Source of the DNA: Thiodiazotropha sp040506975
GTDB lineage: Bacteria > Pseudomonadota > Gammaproteobacteria > Chromatiales > Chromatiaceae
Reading direction: 5' to 3'
NCBI GenBank assembly: GCA_965211775.1
Contig: OZ242974.1
Location: 248,001 to 312,000 of the forward strand
DNA: 64,000 nt
Shown: piece after piece, positions 50,541-58,185 of the stretch
How the letters are laid out: the number at the start of each line of letters is the position of its first letter
Position numbering within the stretch: position 1 is the first letter of the stretch
Translations under genes and position numbers: made by a program
The notes under the pieces: model-generated
Seen by the model: only the letters and a program-made list of their open reading frames with translations
Databases searched by the model: none
What the model was told of the DNA's origin: nothing

Positions 50541-52028
50541 CTATATCAGACGTTTACGTTCGTTCGACGGTGGAATTCCCATCGACTCACGGTACTTTGC
50601 CACTGTCCGACGGGCAACTTCGATACCCTGATCGGACAACAGGGCGGCAATCTTGTTGTCACTGAGAGGCTTGTTGGGAATCTCAGCGGCAATCATTTTT
50701 TTTATCAGTGCACGAATTGCTGTAGACGAGCACTCACCTCCCGCACTGGTGCTGACATGACTGGAAAAGAAATACTTGAACTCAAGCGTACCCCTGGGTG
50801 TATGCATATATTTCTGTGTAGTCACGCGGGATATCGTCGATTCATGCATCTCCAGCGCTTCTGCGATATCCCTCAATACCAGAGGTTTCATCGCCTCCTC
50901 TCCATGCTCAAAGAACCCCCTTTGATACTCTACGATTTTACTCGCCACGCGTAAAATAGTTTCGTTTCTGCTCATCAGGCTCTTAATGAACCACCGGGCC
51001 TCCTGCAGATGGTTTTTCAAAAAAGTATTGTCTTTACTCTGGTCCGCGCGTCTGATCAGATTGGCATAGCCGGTGTTTACCCGCAGTTTCGGGGTCACCT
51101 CGCCATTCAGTTCAACCACCCATCGACCGTTGCGCTTACTCACGAACACGTCAGGTACGACATATTCAGGCTCGCTGCTCGCGATGAGTGTACCCGGATG
51201 GGGATTGAGGGTACGAATCAGCTGCATCACAGCCGCCAGCTCGTCCTGATCGATCTTCATCCTACGCATGATCTGGTTCTGGTCCTGCGCGGTCAGGAGG
51301 CTGAAATAGTCCTTGCAGAGCCTGATTGCAGACTGTAGATAAGGGGTCGATTCGGACAGTTGATTCAACTGGATAAGCAGGCAGTCCCGAGGATCCTGGG
51401 CGCCGACACCGGGTGGATCGAATGCCTGTATTCGATGCAAGACCGCTTTGACATCCTCAAGGGTGGCCTCTTCATCGTTCAGCGACTGCAGCACCTCCTC
51501 CAGATCGCCGGTGAAATAACCATCCTCGTTGATGCTGTCGATGATGGCTGTGGCGATATAGATATCCTGGGGAGTGAAGGGAGTCAGATTCATCTGCCAC
51601 AGCAGATGGTCTTGTAGCGTCGTGGCGCTACTGTTCTGTATCAAATAATCGTGGTCATTACTCTCGCCACCGCCGCCCGTCGTCGGCTGATAGCTGTCAT
51701 AGACATCGCTCCATTCACTGTCGACCGGCAGTTCTTCAGTCACCTGGGACGCATCAGTCTGGATTTCACGTTCATTGTTGATGTCGTTGCTGCTCGAACC
51801 CTCTGCCGCTGAATTTTCCACCGCCCCGTTGTCAGCGTCCTCACTCTCCTGAGTGCTGTTTTGTTGACCGAACTCCTCCTCAACTTCAAGCATGGGATTA
51901 GTCTCGATCACCTCCTGAACCTCCTGACTGAGATCGAGGGCAGACAGTTGCAGCAGGCGTATTGCCTGCTGCAACTGTGGTGTCATGGTGAGATGTTGTC
52001 CGAGTCGGAGCTGTAGCGCCTGCTTCAT
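50541..52028 (-). CDS. rpoN: RNA polymerase sigma-54 factor
   Basis: Sigma-54 (RpoN) directs transcription from -24/-12 promoters with enhancer-binding proteins. The 495-residue product has the glutamine/leucine-rich region I (LRLGQHLTMTPQLQQAIRLL), an acidic region II (residues ~45-110), the core-binding domain, the helix-turn-helix (LRDIAEALEMHESTISRVT) and the RpoN box ARRTVAKYRE near the C-terminus. It lies between lptB and hpf as in other gammaproteobacteria. Confidence 0.97.
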   Translation of the reverse strand: MKQALQLRLGQHLTMTPQLQQAIRLLQLSALDLSQEVQEVIETNPMLEVEEEFGQQNSTQESEDADNGAVENSAAEGSSSNDINNEREIQTDASQVTEELPVDSEWSDVYDSYQPTTGGGGESNDHDYLIQNSSATTLQDHLLWQMNLTPFTPQDIYIATAIIDSINEDGYFTGDLEEVLQSLNDEEATLEDVKAVLHRIQAFDPPGVGAQDPRDCLLIQLNQLSESTPYLQSAIRLCKDYFSLLTAQDQNQIMRRMKIDQDELAAVMQLIRTLNPHPGTLIASSEPEYVVPDVFVSKRNGRWVVELNGEVTPKLRVNTGYANLIRRADQSKDNTFLKNHLQEARWFIKSLMSRNETILRVASKIVEYQRGFFEHGEEAMKPLVLRDIAEALEMHESTISRVTTQKYMHTPRGTLEFKYFFSSHVSTSAGGECSSTAIRALIKKMIAAEIPNKPLSDNKIAALLSDQGIEVARRTVAKYRESMGIPPSNERKRLI

Positions 52029-52223
52029 CGCAGATGATATCTTTGGACCTGGTATGTTATTTGTATGTCTTTAACTTCATTCTAGCTAAAAAAACCCACC
52101 GAGGAAAAAGATTTTCTCCCCGAAATCCCGCCAGAAAGCCAAAACCTGTCATTGCAAGATTCCATGATCAATCATGGAATCCATTTAAAATCAACAGGAT
52201 ACATCACCCCCACGAAACCGTCT

Positions 52224-52949
52224 CTACATAGAAAAATCTTCGCCAAGATAGACACTTCGCACCTCATCATTCTGAAGAATCTCATTCGTGGAGCCCTCAG
52301 CCAGCACTTGACCGCTATTGATGATATAGGCCCGGTCACAGATATCCAGTGTCTCTCTAACATTATGATCCGTAATCAGAACGCCTATCTGCAGAGCCTT
52401 GAGATGTTGAATGATCTTTTTGATATCGATGACAGCGATGGGATCGACACCGGCGAAAGGCTCATCCAATAGAATAAAGCGCGGCTGGACGGAGAGGGCT
52501 CTGGCAATCTCCAGACGCCTGCGCTCACCCCCCGAGAGGCTCATTGCCAGACTGTCCCGCAAATGATCGATACCGAATTCCCGCAACAGCCGGTCACACA
52601 TTTCACGGCGCTTGCCGGCATCCAGACCCTCCACTGTCTCCAGAATCGCGACAATGTTCTGCTCAACCGTAAGCCGTCGAAATACCGATGGCTCCTGCGC
52701 CAGATAGCCAATACCGCTACGTGCTCGCATATGCATGGCCCGATCGGTCAGAGCCTCCCCATCGAGAAGTATCTCGCCATGATCCACCGGGATCAGACCG
52801 ACGATCATATAGAAACTGGTGGTCTTACCGGCCCCATTGGGCCCCAGTAGCCCGACCACTTCACCGCTGTTCACGCTGAGTGAGACGCCATCCACGACAT
52901 TGCGTTTACCATACTGCTTTTGAAGCGCCTTGGCATGTAGCTGGCTCAT
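52224..52949 (-). CDS. lptB: Lipopolysaccharide export ABC transporter ATP-binding protein
   Basis: LptB is the cytoplasmic ATPase that powers extraction of LPS from the inner membrane with LptF and LptG. The 241-residue product has Walker A GPNGAGKTT (about 35-43), the signature LSGGERRRLEIARAL (about 139) and Walker B FILLDEPFAGVDP. Its ATG overlaps the lptA stop by 4 bp. lptF and lptG are not in the window, as expected, since they are usually elsewhere. Confidence 0.97.
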   Translation of the reverse strand: MSQLHAKALQKQYGKRNVVDGVSLSVNSGEVVGLLGPNGAGKTTSFYMIVGLIPVDHGEILLDGEALTDRAMHMRARSGIGYLAQEPSVFRRLTVEQNIVAILETVEGLDAGKRREMCDRLLREFGIDHLRDSLAMSLSGGERRRLEIARALSVQPRFILLDEPFAGVDPIAVIDIKKIIQHLKALQIGVLITDHNVRETLDICDRAYIINSGQVLAEGSTNEILQNDEVRSVYLGEDFSM

Positions 52950-53455
52950 GGCTGCTTGTTTGGCTCGATGACAACCTGCACGCGTCGCTTACCTTGTGCG
53001 CTTGTACCCGCCTTGACCATTGCCTTGGCGCGATTGTAGATAATCCGGTCGTTGCGAAAACGGTTGCCACCCTGCACAAGCGATGCATCATCGATCAACA
53101 GCAATTCGTCACGCTGCGCATTGATCTCCACACGCCGGGCTTCGCCATGAACCTCCTCATCCCCTTTCTCCGTCAACTGACGAAAGCGAACGGGACTCCC
53201 TTCACCGATGACCTTCTCCGTTTTGCCCTGGCGACGATGGATCCACAGCCGATCGGCCCAAATCCTCAGACTGCCCTGGGTGATCTCGACACTTCCCTCA
53301 TATAGCACCACACCGGATGCCTCATCGACGGAAAGGCTGTCGGCTTCCAGATGCATGGGTTGATCCTTGTCACTTTCCAACGCATGTCCCGGCGCCCAAA
53401 CGATCAGCAGCAACACCAGGCAGGTCGCAACGTGTTTCATTCTATTGGAATTCAT
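52946..53455 (-). CDS. lptA: Lipopolysaccharide transport periplasmic protein LptA
   Basis: LptA forms the periplasmic bridge on which LPS travels to the outer membrane. About 169 residues from ATG 53455: signal peptide (KHVATCLVLLLIVWAPGHA), then the OstA-like beta-jellyroll with QPMHLEADSLSVDEASGVV and YEGSVEITQGSLRIWADRL. An upstream start at 53473 is possible but lengthens the region before the signal peptide. It overlaps the lptC end, so the lpt genes are tightly coupled. Confidence 0.94.
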   Translation of the reverse strand: MNSNRMKHVATCLVLLLIVWAPGHALESDKDQPMHLEADSLSVDEASGVVLYEGSVEITQGSLRIWADRLWIHRRQGKTEKVIGEGSPVRFRQLTEKGDEEVHGEARRVEINAQRDELLLIDDASLVQGGNRFRNDRIIYNRAKAMVKAGTSAQGKRRVQVVIEPNKQP

Positions 53456-54005
53456 AATAACCTCGCACCTCATGCAGCAGTTTGAGCCGTAGCGGTTCCT
53501 TCAGCCAGGCCTCCATACCTGTTGCAGTCATCCATTGGTCATCGCTCTCGATGCGTACCGGACCACCGGTTGTAGCAAATGAATCTTCAAAGTGCAGAGT
53601 CAAATCCTGCGTGACAATATGCAGCGGCGCCTTGTCCGCACCGCCAGGACGATCGATAACCACACCCCCGGCAAGATGGAGACGCTCTTCACTGCGTCTG
53701 ATCAGACCATCCTGCGCCTGCATCTGCAAAGAGGGGGCCTGTTGGTTGTAATACCAGAGAACCGGTTGGTGCAGTTCGGTAATCCCGGTTTTTTCAAAGT
53801 GCCTCATCCCCCGAGACTGCAGGCGCTGTTTGAGTGCGCCCCGTTCATCGTAGGTTTGCACCACCAATCCCTCGGCGTAAGAATCGGGATCGTGCCTGAC
53901 GCCCGGCGTTCGGGTCTCTTCCGGCTGCATCAACCTATTCATCCACCAGCCCAGGCTCAGCAGCGCCGCACCTATAAAAAAAAGACCGATGAATTGACGC
54001 TTCAA
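53442..54005 (-). CDS. lptC: LPS export ABC transporter periplasmic protein LptC
   Basis: LptC is the bitopic inner-membrane protein that hands LPS from LptBFG to LptA. The 187-residue product has one N-terminal helix (FIGLFFIGAALLSLGWWM) and a periplasmic jellyroll of the OstA type (KQRLQSRGMRHFEKTGITEL, LTLHFEDSFATTGGPV). Its start codon overlaps the kdsC stop (ATGA). Confidence 0.93.
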   Translation of the reverse strand: MKRQFIGLFFIGAALLSLGWWMNRLMQPEETRTPGVRHDPDSYAEGLVVQTYDERGALKQRLQSRGMRHFEKTGITELHQPVLWYYNQQAPSLQMQAQDGLIRRSEERLHLAGGVVIDRPGGADKAPLHIVTQDLTLHFEDSFATTGGPVRIESDDQWMTATGMEAWLKEPLRLKLLHEVRGYYEFQ

Positions 54006-54523
54006 AGATAGCTGTCCAACTCAGTTTTAAGATTACCCTGGGCCTCGAGCACCATCTCGCAAACATCCCTGGCGGCGCCACGCCCACCATTGTGGCGTGT
54101 CTGCCAGTGGGCATGTTGAAGAACAAAGGGATGGGCGTCATTCACGGCGATGGCCAATCCGACACGCCGCATGATGGGCAGATCGACGACATCATCACCC
54201 ACATAGGCTACCTGGTCATCCGAAAGGCCCAGTTTATTGCGCAACTCCTCATAGGCCGGCAGTTTGTCAAGCTTACCCTGATAGACATGCTCGATACCCA
54301 GACTCTCCATGCGGATACGCACGACCTCAGAGCTTCGTCCGGTGATAATGCCGATTACCACACCCGATTTCTGCAACATCTTCATGCCGTGACCATCCCT
54401 GGAGTTGAACGACTTATACTCCTGACCGTCGTCACCAAGAAACAGACCACCATCGGTCAGCACACCATCGACATCAAAAATGACCAGTTTCACACCACTG
54501 GCCTTGGCATGTATATCCTGCAC
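54002..54523 (-). CDS. kdsC: 3-deoxy-D-manno-octulosonate 8-phosphate phosphatase
   Basis: KdsC is the HAD-family phosphatase that releases Kdo from Kdo-8-phosphate for LPS core synthesis. The 173-residue product has the nucleophile motif IFDVDGVLTDGG (Asp about 17 and 19), the ITGRSS motif and VGDDVVDLPIM. Length fits the small cap-less tetrameric KdsC type. It is coupled to lptC and follows kdsD by about 14 bp. Confidence 0.96.
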   Translation of the reverse strand: MQDIHAKASGVKLVIFDVDGVLTDGGLFLGDDGQEYKSFNSRDGHGMKMLQKSGVVIGIITGRSSEVVRIRMESLGIEHVYQGKLDKLPAYEELRNKLGLSDDQVAYVGDDVVDLPIMRRVGLAIAVNDAHPFVLQHAHWQTRHNGGRGAARDVCEMVLEAQGNLKTELDSYL

Positions 54524-54536
54524 TTTCTCTACCCCT

Positions 54537-55547
54537 CTACATCACACCGGCTCTTAGCAGATCATGCATATTGAATGCACCGATCAGTTGCTGTTTTTCA
54601 TCGATAACCAGCAGGCCGTTAATCTTTTTCTCGTCCATCATCTGCAAGGCTTCTGCAGCCAGCATCTCGGGAGATACGGTCAGGCAGTCCCTGGTCATGA
54701 CCTCACTCACCTTGACATTGTGAATATCGATAGGCTTGTTCAAAGTACGCCGCAAGTCGCCATCGGTATAGACTCCGGCCACTCCACCCTCCGGATCCAC
54801 AATCGCAGTCATACCCAGGCCTTTGGCCGACATCACTTCCAACGCCTCATGCAATGTGGCATCGAGACCGACCGACGGCAAAGACCTGTCCGCATGCATT
54901 ATATCACTGACCCGTAAAAGCAACCGCCTTCCCAGGGTGCCTCCCGGATGGGAGAGGGCGAAATCCTTGGCGGTAAAACCCCGTGCCTGCAGCAAAGCAA
55001 CCGCCATCGCATCACCCATCACCAATGCCGCAGTCGTGCTTGATGTCGGAGCCAAGCCCAGGGGACAGGCCTCCTTCTGAACGCTGACATCGATATGCAC
55101 CTCGGATTCTCTTGCCAGCGTCGAGTCAGGTTTCCCGGTCATGGCGATCAAAGGCGCACCCAGTCGCTTAAGCAGGGGCAGGATGACCAGTAGCTCGCCG
55201 GTCTCCCCTGAGTTGGACAGCGCCAGGACCACATCCTGAGAAGTTATCATTCCGAGATCACCGTGGCTTGCCTCACCCGGATGAACAAAAAAGGCCGGGC
55301 TGCCGGTACTGGCCAGGGTCGCAGCGATCTTATTGCCGATATGACCCGATTTACCCATTCCGATAACGACAATCCTGCCCTGGCAATGGAGAAGATAACT
55401 GCATGCCAGGGCAAATTCATCGCCCAACCTGGGAATCAGCGATTGGACTGCATCAGCCTCAGTTTCGATCACCGCCCTGCCCAGATCGATCATCCGAACC
55501 ATCTCATCTATTGTTGGACTTGTGGCTTTGGTCATTGGACAACTCAC
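54537..55547 (-). CDS. kdsD: Arabinose-5-phosphate isomerase
   Basis: KdsD makes arabinose-5-phosphate from ribulose-5-phosphate, the first step to Kdo. The 336-residue product has an SIS domain (VVIGMGKSGHIGNKIAATL and ALSNSGETGEL, with the catalytic His in FVHPGEASHGDLG) and two C-terminal CBS domains (SDIMHADRSLPSV, VSEVMTRDCLTVS). The domain order and size are standard. It starts at ATG 55547, about 28 bp downstream of the yrbG-like gene. Confidence 0.96.
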   Translation of the reverse strand: MSCPMTKATSPTIDEMVRMIDLGRAVIETEADAVQSLIPRLGDEFALACSYLLHCQGRIVVIGMGKSGHIGNKIAATLASTGSPAFFVHPGEASHGDLGMITSQDVVLALSNSGETGELLVILPLLKRLGAPLIAMTGKPDSTLARESEVHIDVSVQKEACPLGLAPTSSTTAALVMGDAMAVALLQARGFTAKDFALSHPGGTLGRRLLLRVSDIMHADRSLPSVGLDATLHEALEVMSAKGLGMTAIVDPEGGVAGVYTDGDLRRTLNKPIDIHNVKVSEVMTRDCLTVSPEMLAAEALQMMDEKKINGLLVIDEKQQLIGAFNMHDLLRAGVM

Positions 55548-55574
55548 TCACATAAGGTTTGAAATATCCATAGA

Positions 55575-56543
55575 TCAGGCATTCACCAGTGACATAAAGA
55601 GCAGAGACTGATAGCCGATGAAGCAGAGCAGCAGGAGCAATCCCTCCAGACGGTTGATACGCCCCTGTTTACCCAGACCGTGCCCCATAAAGAAGAGGAA
55701 AATGGTAAGCACCATCATCACCGGAAGATCACGCTCCATGACCTCAGGCGAATAGACTCCTGGCGCCACCAAGCCCGGGATACTCAGTACCGCCAGCAGA
55801 TTATAGAGATTGGAGCCGATGACATTGCCGATGGCGAGGTCATCCTCCCCTTTCAGAGCACTGGTGATACTGGCGGCCAATTCAGGCAGGCTGGTGCCGA
55901 TGGCAACGATGGTCAACCCGATGATGACATCACTGACGCCCAGTGCAGATGCCACATTCGAGGCACCCCATACAAGCAGTCGGGAACTCAAAAGCAGAAA
56001 TATCAACCCTACCAGGAGCAGGACAATCGCCTTATGGGTAGGTATATCGTGCGGAATCTCCGCATCAAATTCCCCGGCGATGGGGTCTGCAGCCCCGGTC
56101 TTGGCGGTATAGATCATCCATCCCAGCACCCCCACCAGGGTCACGACCAGGATTACCCCATCGAACTGGTTAAGTTCACCATCCCACATCAATAGAAAAG
56201 CCATCGCCGAGACCGCCAGCAGTAACGGATACTCACGCCTCAAGACGCTGGAGTGGACGGAAAGGGGGATCAACAGGGCAGTGAAACCGAGTATCAGCCC
56301 GATGTTGGCGATATTGGAGCCGATGGCATTGCCGATAGCCAGGCCCGGGTTGCCGTTGAAGGATGCCATGGTAGAAACCAGCACCTCTGGCGCTGAAGTG
56401 CCAAAACCGACAACAGTGAGTCCTATCAGCATGGGTGAGACACCCAGATTATCCGCCAGGGCGGCCGCCCCACTGATAAACCGGTCGGCACTCCAAACGA
56501 GTACAACCAAGCCGACAAGTATCGCAACACTGAAAAGAAACAT
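55575..56543 (-). CDS. Calcium/sodium antiporter (YrbG family)
   Basis: A 322-residue member of the CaCA cation exchanger family with ten hydrophobic segments and the two alpha repeats: GFGTSAPEVLVSTMASFNG (about residues 47-65) and VAIGTSLPELAASITSALKG (about 208-227), with GNAIGSNIANIG and GNVIGSNLYNLL following. Position ahead of kdsD matches yrbG in E. coli. The transported ions are inferred from the family. Confidence 0.93.
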   Translation of the reverse strand: MFLFSVAILVGLVVLVWSADRFISGAAALADNLGVSPMLIGLTVVGFGTSAPEVLVSTMASFNGNPGLAIGNAIGSNIANIGLILGFTALLIPLSVHSSVLRREYPLLLAVSAMAFLLMWDGELNQFDGVILVVTLVGVLGWMIYTAKTGAADPIAGEFDAEIPHDIPTHKAIVLLLVGLIFLLLSSRLLVWGASNVASALGVSDVIIGLTIVAIGTSLPELAASITSALKGEDDLAIGNVIGSNLYNLLAVLSIPGLVAPGVYSPEVMERDLPVMMVLTIFLFFMGHGLGKQGRINRLEGLLLLLCFIGYQSLLFMSLVNA

Positions 56544-56682
56544 AAATTATTTATTTAATATTCAATATGGTACAAAAGCCAAGGGCTGAATGAATGTATC
56601 TCTAGGCTGTCATTAGCTGGCTATTGATCGGCTACAGGAGAGCTGAGGGCAAAGATAATAACAGAAAGACGCAGCGATTGGC

Positions 56683-56711
56683 TTGACAAGAATCTTAGAA
56701 TATTAGATAAT
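56683..56711 (+). promoter_or_regulatory. Promoter for a short transcript upstream of rplM
   Basis: A perfect TTGACA (56683-56688) and GATAAT (56706-56711) with 17-bp spacing. The predicted start (about 56718) leads straight into a hairpin and, 55 bp later, a strong terminator, not into a gene. Confidence 0.65.
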
Positions 56712-56717
56712 TCAAAC

Positions 56718-56801
56718 ATACTGATACTTAGAGTGTCAGTATTCCTCCTTTGGTGGTAAATATAGATTCAGCGCGACATCCCCCTGTCGCGCTTTTTTTT
56801 T
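56718..56801 (+). ncRNA. Candidate small RNA (about 84 nt) upstream of rplM
   Basis: Between a consensus-like promoter and a strong terminator lie hairpin 1 (ACTGATAC, 56720-56727, pairing with GTGTCAGT, 56733-56740, with one G-T pair), then the unpaired segment ATTCCTCCTTTGGTGG, whose CCTCCTT is complementary to Shine-Dalgarno sequences, then the terminator stem. No start codon with a credible frame lies inside. The layout is that of an Hfq-type sRNA. An alternative is a transcription attenuator for rplM, but rplM has its own promoter downstream. Confidence 0.5.
56771..56801 (+). terminator. Rho-independent terminator upstream of rplM
   Basis: GCGCGACA (56771-56778) pairs perfectly with TGTCGCGC (56785-56792) around a six-base loop, followed by nine T residues. 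It cannot serve the yrbG-like gene, which runs away on the other strand. Confidence 0.92.
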
Positions 56802-56870
56802 GCCCCACGCCCGGCCATCGTCGAGGGCCGGCGCGCCTTCGACCCAGGCCTAAATATCTTGGATTAGGCC

Positions 56871-56899
56871 TTGTCTCCCATTCCTGGATCATGTAATAT
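56871..56899 (+). promoter_or_regulatory. Promoter of the rplM-rpsI operon
   Basis: TTGTCT (56871-56876) and TAATAT (56894-56899) with 17-bp spacing, about 50 bp before the rplM start and downstream of the terminator at 56771-56801. Confidence 0.55.
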
Positions 56900-56948
56900 C
56901 CGCCGTCTTTTTCAAGGCATTTTTAGTTCTCCATCGGAGCGACATCGG

Positions 56949-57377
56949 ATGACTACTGTAAGCGCGAAGCCGGCAGAGGTACGCCGCAATTGGTATCTCG
57001 TGGATGCAACAGACAAGACCCTGGGTCGTCTGTCCACGGAAATTGCCCGTCACCTGCGCGGTAAACATAAACCGGAATACACACCTCATGTCGATACCGG
57101 CGACTATATCGTCGTTGTCAACGCCGAAAAGATCCGTGTAACCGGCAACAAATTGAGCGATAAGATGTACCATCACCACACCGGTTTCATCGGCAATCTG
57201 AAATCCATCAATCTGGAGAAGCTGCTGCAGAAGGCCCCGGAACGCGCCATAGAACACGCGGTCAAGGGCATGATGCCGAAAAACCCGCTGGGCCGCGCCA
57301 TGTTGAAAAAACTGCGTGTCTTCGCCGGTCCCGAGCACACCCATCAGGCCCAGCAGCCCCAGCCACTGGACATCTGA
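56949..57377 (+). CDS. rplM: 50S ribosomal protein L13
   Basis: L13 is an early-assembly 23S rRNA-binding protein. From ATG 56949 it has 142 residues, the normal size: RRNWYLVDATDKTLGRLST, then HTGFIGNLKSINLEKLL and the conserved GMMPKNPLGRAMLKKLRVF. A longer frame upstream (from 56871) would overlap its own promoter and is rejected. It is followed by rpsI, 24 bp on, the universal pair. Confidence 0.98.
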   Translation: MTTVSAKPAEVRRNWYLVDATDKTLGRLSTEIARHLRGKHKPEYTPHVDTGDYIVVVNAEKIRVTGNKLSDKMYHHHTGFIGNLKSINLEKLLQKAPERAIEHAVKGMMPKNPLGRAMLKKLRVFAGPEHTHQAQQPQPLDI

Positions 57378-57401
57378 TCATTTAAATTTAGAGTAACGAA
57401 C

Positions 57402-57791
57402 ATGGCAGACAAGCACATCACCACAGGACGCCGTAAGAGTTCCACCGCCCGTGTCTTCCTCACAGCAGGCAGTGGCAATATCGTGGTCAACAACCGTCCC
57501 CTCGACGAGTATTTCGGCCGGGAGACAGCCCGCATGGTGGTTCGCCAGCCACTGGATGCCACCGAAACCCGTGACAAGGTCGATATCAAGGTAACCGTAA
57601 ACGGCGGCGGCACAACCGGCCAGGCCGGCGCCATTCGCCACGGCATCTCGCGCGCCCTGGACGCCTACGACGAATCCCTGCACGGCACCCTGCGCAGAGC
57701 AGGCTTCCTGACCCGCGACGCCCGCGCCGTGGAGCGTAAGAAGGTCGGCCTGCACAAGGCCCGCAAGCGTCCTCAATACTCCAAACGCTAA
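57402..57791 (+). CDS. rpsI: 30S ribosomal protein S9
   Basis: S9 lies in the 30S head with its C-terminal tail reaching the P site. The 129-residue product has TGRRKSSTARVFL, GGGTTGQAGAIRHGISRAL and the basic tail RKKVGLHKARKRPQYSKR ending in the invariant KR. ATG 57402 lies 24 bp after rplM; one operon. Confidence 0.98.
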   Translation: MADKHITTGRRKSSTARVFLTAGSGNIVVNNRPLDEYFGRETARMVVRQPLDATETRDKVDIKVTVNGGGTTGQAGAIRHGISRALDAYDESLHGTLRRAGFLTRDARAVERKKVGLHKARKRPQYSKR

Positions 57792-57815
57792 GCCTGGCTC
57801 TCACGAGCCTGCAAC

Positions 57816-57889
57816 TGGGGATTCGTCTAACGGCAGGACACCGGACTCTGACTCCGTATGTGGAGGTTCGAATCCTCCATCCCCAGCCA
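57816..57889 (+). tRNA. tRNA-Gln (anticodon CTG)
   Basis: A 74-nt cloverleaf. The acceptor arms are TGGGGAT and ATCCCCA, followed by the discriminator and an encoded CCA (GCCA). The anticodon arm is CCGGA-CTCTGAC-TCCGT with CTG in the loop, and the T arm is GGAGG-TTCGAAT-CCTCC. It is close in sequence to the E. coli glutamine tRNA that reads CAG. It lies 25 bp after rpsI and may be cotranscribed. Confidence 0.95.
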
Positions 57890-57896
57890 ACACAGA

Positions 57897-57918
57897 ACCC
57901 GCCATGCGCGGGTTTTTT
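57897..57918 (+). terminator. Rho-independent terminator after tRNA-Gln
   Basis: ACCCGC (57897-57902) pairs with GCGGGT (57908-57913) around CATGC, followed by a run of T to 57918. Confidence 0.88.
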
Positions 57919-58105
57919 GGTGGTTGCAACAGAATCCTCGGGATGGAGGATGAGAAGCTCCACCGAGGTTCACTATAAGGTTAGGTCAAGCTAACCTCAT
58001 GAGCTTAATCACTATATCACTCCCGTCACACACGGACAGAATGATCAGAATTATAGCGTAGAGCGTAAACCCACCAGGATTCGCATCAGAATATTCCCTT
58101 TCATG

Positions 58106-58168
58106 CAGGGCGGTTCAGCAAGGGCGCCCAGCAGCTAATCACCATTGACCTGAACCGCTGGCGCCCTG
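58106..58168. repeat. Imperfect nested inverted repeat
   Basis: CAGGGCGGTTCAG at 58106-58118 is complementary to CTGAACCGC...CGCCCTG within 58150-58168, with a six-base bulge, and GGGCGCCCAGC at 58122-58132 pairs alternatively with GCTGGCGCCC at 58157-58166. It lies just downstream of the FG-GAP lipoprotein gene, and has no T-run. It may be a decayed mobile element end or a structured 3' region. The rest of the gap 57919-58185 shows no gene. Confidence 0.4.
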
Positions 58169-58185
58169 ATTTTGCAACCCAGCTC

